Positions 61,772-64,000 of a stretch of DNA of 64,000 nt are shown piece after piece. This DNA comes from Hyphomicrobiales bacterium (GTDB taxonomy: Bacteria > Pseudomonadota > Alphaproteobacteria > Rhizobiales > NORP267): positions 62,001 through 126,000 of the forward strand of contig JAJFHA010000022.1 of assembly GCA_021775875.1 (NCBI GenBank), given 5' to 3'. How positions within the stretch are numbered: the first letter of the stretch is position 1; the number at the start of each line of letters is the position of its first letter. The notes under the pieces were generated by a model that saw nothing but the letters and a program-made list of their open reading frames with translations, made no database searches and was not told the DNA's origin. A program made the position numbers and the translations under genes.

Positions 61772-61780
61772 TGCATTGTG

Positions 61781-61957
61781 ATGCGTAATGATGACATCTG
61801 CAAAATATGTGATGGCCAGGGCACCGTCTCCAATTGTCCGAAATGGCCGCAATGTTATTGTCGGGACGTAATCAAGTGCGACAAATTTCCGGGTCACCCG
61901 AGCCAACCATGCCCGGCATGTGAAGGTACGCACAGCAGCACCAAGGTGCGGCGATGA
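61781..61957 (+). CDS. 58-residue cysteine-rich zinc-ribbon-like phage protein
   Basis: A short gene between two phage genes, coupled to the next by ATGA (61954-61957). The product begins MRNDDICKICDGQGTV and has eight Cys, including CKIC, CYC and CPAC pairs, ending CPACEGTHSSTKVRR. The CxxC...CPAC pattern with Gly is like DnaJ-type zinc centres. GTG at 61778 is an alternative start. It probably binds one or two zinc ions; partner unknown. Confidence 0.7.
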   Translation: MRNDDICKICDGQGTVSNCPKWPQCYCRDVIKCDKFPGHPSQPCPACEGTHSSTKVRR

Positions 61958-62334
61958 CACCTGAAACCATCCAACATACCCAATCAGACGCCGACGCGGT
62001 CTGTTGCCCAACCTGCGGGCAATTGAAGCCTGTGACGATGAACCTGGATCAGGTGATCAAGGTCGCCCGAATGACGAGGCTAGAAGCGCATTTCTGCCGA
62101 TTATTGATGTCACGCAAAGGCGAATTTGCCAACTCGAATGATATTGCAAGTTCTTTGTACGCAGATCGGATCGACGGTGGACCGCTTAGCGCGTGTAGCG
62201 GCATTAAAGGGATCGCGTTCAGCGTTAGAAATAAAACCCCTGCAACTGCAAATTTTGCAATCGAATCGAAAACTGGTCCCAGTGGCGGGTGGCGCTTTGT
62301 TTTAAAGCAGCCGGAGACGCGCGATGCAGTTTAA
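61954..62334 (+). CDS. Phage protein with zinc-knuckle start and winged-helix-like body
   Basis: A 126-residue protein. CCPTCGQLKP at residues 17-26 is a half zinc site. The body (MTRLEAHFCRLLMSRKGEFANSNDIASSLYADRIDGGPLSACSGIKGIAFSVRNK) resembles a winged-helix DNA-binding domain with a terminal strand pair (GGWRFVLKQPE), as in response-regulator or phage helix-turn-helix proteins. The 3' end overlaps the ParB-like gene by 11 bases. Confidence 0.75.
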   Translation: MTPETIQHTQSDADAVCCPTCGQLKPVTMNLDQVIKVARMTRLEAHFCRLLMSRKGEFANSNDIASSLYADRIDGGPLSACSGIKGIAFSVRNKTPATANFAIESKTGPSGGWRFVLKQPETRDAV

Positions 62335-63169
62335 ATCCATCCCGCTCACCGATATCGCCATCCCGGAACGCCTGCGGGCGACCGATGAAGGCCACGCGCA
62401 AGCGATAGCTGCTTCAATCCGGGAACATGGCCTGATCAACCCAATAACTTTGCGTCATACACCCGCAGCAAAGGCCGGGAAATACCATCTTGTCGCCGGA
62501 GCCCATCGTCACCGTGCAATGGCAATACTGAAAGAGCCTGAAATTCTCGCCGTAATCGTAGTTGCCGACCAACCAACTGCGCTTCTTCTGGAGATTGAGG
62601 AAAACCTGTTTCGCAATGATCTGACGAAACTTGATCGTGCAGTCTATGTGTCCGCATTTCGCGAAATATGGGAGGCTGAACACGGTGAAATCAAAGCCGG
62701 ACGTCCTAATTGGGTAAACTTGCACCAATTAGATACACAGCCCGGATTTTCAGCCTGGTGCGCAGAGCGCCTTGGCCTGTCAGCAGATGCAATTAAGCGA
62801 TCCTATCGAATTGCCAAGAACATCCCAGCAGACCTCAAATCCGCACTGTATGGCACCCCCGCAGAGGACAATCAGTCGGTCCTGCTCCGGTTTGCAAACC
62901 TACCCGCGACACAACTCAAGCTCGCTGCCGCTGCATTTGAAGAAGCTGATGGCGATATCGAGAAATGTTTCGAAATCCTTGTCGGTGTACCTGCGAAAAT
63001 TGGTGAAACCCGGCAATTGATCAATCGGTTTGTCGGCACCTTCGGCAAGGCCAACACACGTCAACAGCGCCAGCTGCTGGCGGAGATAGGCGTGCCTGGC
63101 GACGTTGTCGAGGCCGTCATTAAGCAGTGGAAAATAGATGCGGGAACGAAGAAGGACACAAGAGTATGA
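62324..63169 (+). CDS. ParB/Spo0J-like phage protein
   Basis: A 281-residue protein with an N-terminal ParB domain: IPLTDIAIPERLR, HAQAIAASIREHGLINPITLR, the box LVAGAHRHRAMAIL and LEIEENLFRNDLTKLDRA. A helix-turn-helix region near residues 135-165 (FSAWCAERLGLSADAIKRSYR) and a C-terminal helical part follow. ParB-like proteins are known in some Mu-like phages; whether this one has CTPase/partition or nuclease-like activity is not evident. Overlaps both neighbours. Confidence 0.87.
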   Translation: MQFKSIPLTDIAIPERLRATDEGHAQAIAASIREHGLINPITLRHTPAAKAGKYHLVAGAHRHRAMAILKEPEILAVIVVADQPTALLLEIEENLFRNDLTKLDRAVYVSAFREIWEAEHGEIKAGRPNWVNLHQLDTQPGFSAWCAERLGLSADAIKRSYRIAKNIPADLKSALYGTPAEDNQSVLLRFANLPATQLKLAAAAFEEADGDIEKCFEILVGVPAKIGETRQLINRFVGTFGKANTRQQRQLLAEIGVPGDVVEAVIKQWKIDAGTKKDTRV

Positions 63170-63618
63170 GTATCATCCATCCCAATCAGACCGACCTGTT
63201 TGAAACGCCGCTCTTTGAGAGCCGGCAACCGATCCAGACCCTCGACATGGACCGGTTCAGGCTGCGCATGAAAACAGCGATGGCCGCAGCGATCCGCGAT
63301 AGCGGGATCAGGCGCGACGAAATCGCGCGATCCATGTCCGACAGCCTACGAGCCACCGTCTCCAAAACCATGCTCGACGCATACACATCGCCTGCCAAAC
63401 AACATGATATTTCGCTGGTACGCTTTAAAGCCCTGACGCGCTCATTACCCGCACCAGGTCTTTGGGATATTGCGGTATCAGACGAGGGTCTGATCGTTAT
63501 TGAAGGCGATGAAGCCCGCCTCGCAGAGATTGCCCGGTTGCAGCAGGAGCAACGTGTTCTGTCAGCTAAAATCCGCGCCATGCGTTCTGTCCCTGTCGAC
63601 ATCAAGCGGGGGCGGTAG
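63166..63618 (+). CDS. Phage early protein, unknown function
   Basis: A 150-residue protein starting MSIIHPNQTDLFETPLFE, overlapping the ParB-like stop (ATGA). Residues about 30-85 (FRLRMKTAMAAAIRDSGIRRDEIARSMSDSL ... AYTSPAKQHDISLVRFKALTRSLPAPGLWDI) look like a DNA-binding toxin-antitoxin-like or Xre-like helix bundle. The C-terminus is a coiled-coil-like helix (ARLQQEQRVLSAKIRAM). Family not recognised by name. Confidence 0.75.
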   Translation: MSIIHPNQTDLFETPLFESRQPIQTLDMDRFRLRMKTAMAAAIRDSGIRRDEIARSMSDSLRATVSKTMLDAYTSPAKQHDISLVRFKALTRSLPAPGLWDIAVSDEGLIVIEGDEARLAEIARLQQEQRVLSAKIRAMRSVPVDIKRGR

Positions 63619-63858
63619 ATGGAACCGTATTCGCCCAAAATCACGCTGCGAACGCAAATAAAAGAAGTTGAGCGCGAGATCATGATGCGCCAGCGGGTTT
63701 ACGAAAACCAAGTGCGCATACGCAAAATGAAACAGGGCGAAGCAGACCTTCTAATCTCGCATATGGGAGCTGTCCTCGACACGCTCCGGTTCTGCGAAAA
63801 GCATATTGAAGATATTCGCGCCTGGGCGGCAGACCGCGAAAGGGCCGCTAATGTCTGA
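63619..63858 (+). CDS. Small coiled-coil phage protein
   Basis: A 79-residue protein that starts directly after the previous stop. It is almost all helix, with a heptad-like pattern (LRTQIKEVEREIMMRQRVYENQVRIRKMKQGEADLLISHMGAVLDTLRFCEKHIEDIRAWA). It overlaps the transposase start by 8 bases. Function unknown. Confidence 0.72.
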   Translation: MEPYSPKITLRTQIKEVEREIMMRQRVYENQVRIRKMKQGEADLLISHMGAVLDTLRFCEKHIEDIRAWAADRERAANV

Positions 63859-64000
63859 TTGGTTCTCACCTGCCGAGATTGCCAGCGCCTCGCTTGGTGA
63901 ATTGCCGAGCAGCGAACGCGCCGTTCGGCGTATTGCTCAAAAGGAAGGTTGGCGGGATCAACCGGGCATGGCACAGCGGCAGCCAGGCAAAGGTGGCGGC
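63851..64000 (+). CDS. Mu-type transposase A, N-terminal part (runs off window)
   Basis: Only the first 50 codons are present. MSDWFSPAEIASASLGELPSSERAVRRIAQKEGWRDQPG matches the N-terminal winged-helix DNA-binding domain of MuA-like transposases, which begin with W-x-S/P ... GLP-x-S/T ... A-x-x-x-G-W, followed here by a Gly/Gln-rich start of the linker. MuA binds phage ends and catalyses transposition. The order repressor, Ner, early genes, transposase is that of Mu-like phages. Confidence 0.82.
   Translation, partial: MSDWFSPAEIASASLGELPSSERAVRRIAQKEGWRDQPGMAQRQPGKGGG

Overview
The window is a piece of alphaproteobacterial chromosome (Rhodospirillales-like or a related marine lineage is my inference). 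The supporting evidence is an intact petABC cytochrome bc1 operon, the prs-rplY-pth-ychF block, UbiK, an NDUFAF7/MidA-type methyltransferase, aerobic hemF, and typically alphaproteobacterial families of unknown function (DUF1285, DUF6111, DUF2336, DUF2852). Genes are tightly packed, often with 4-base ATGA or TTGA overlaps. No rRNA, tRNA or CRISPR was recognised.

Layout. 1-9.3 kb: an EnvZ-type kinase (cut by the left edge), csaA, a TetR-like regulator, a small TA-flanked inverted-repeat element (MITE) at the 3' end of proC, a YbjN protein, ubiK, then lgt, a MidA methyltransferase, pgeF, an atypical M24 peptidase and a lipoprotein. 9.3-14.3 kb: prs, rplY, pth, ychF, a MaoC pair and a small exported protein. 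14.3-17.5 kb: mtnP-apt-mtnA-class II aldolase, which fits 5'-methylthioadenosine salvage by the DHAP shunt. 17.6-20.2 kb: petABC. 20.4-25 kb: trmL, a TetR regulator, a patch of dispersed palindromic repeats, a HigB/HigA-like toxin-antitoxin pair, a Rap1a/Tai-like protein and hemF. 25-34.8 kb: cca, DUF6111, a Nudix hydrolase and DUF1285 on one strand; a MoxR-DUF58-DUF4159-large membrane protein operon on the other. 34.8-43.9 kb: mixed housekeeping and transport genes (GNAT, phosphoesterase, YbaK, EamA, ABC-2 exporter, tag, galU, TMEM43-like, glycine-zipper).

44-57.9 kb is the most interesting host region, apparently an uncharacterised catabolic locus. One strand carries a complete branched-chain-type ABC transporter (livKHMGF) with a two-domain extradiol dioxygenase-like protein that keeps its 2-His-1-Glu triad, a metallo-beta-lactamase-fold lactonase-like protein and a 3-hydroxyisobutyrate-dehydrogenase-like enzyme. 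Divergently there is a coupled three-gene operon of two tandem QueG-like double [4Fe-4S] proteins and a phenylacetate-CoA-ligase-like enzyme. It is followed by a zinc alcohol dehydrogenase, an agmatinase-family protein with an altered metal motif, and an aspartate dehydrogenase-like protein. The substrate cannot be read from sequence; an aromatic or amine/guanidine-containing compound is the working guess.

59.1-64 kb is the left part of a Mu-like transposable prophage running off the right edge: a minus-strand exported cargo protein and an S24-type repressor, then rightward a Ner-like regulator, several small early genes including a 58-residue cysteine-rich protein, a ParB-like protein, and the start of a MuA-type transposase. 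Helically phased GGGATTATCCG repeats near 59.3 kb are candidate transposase-binding sites at its left end.
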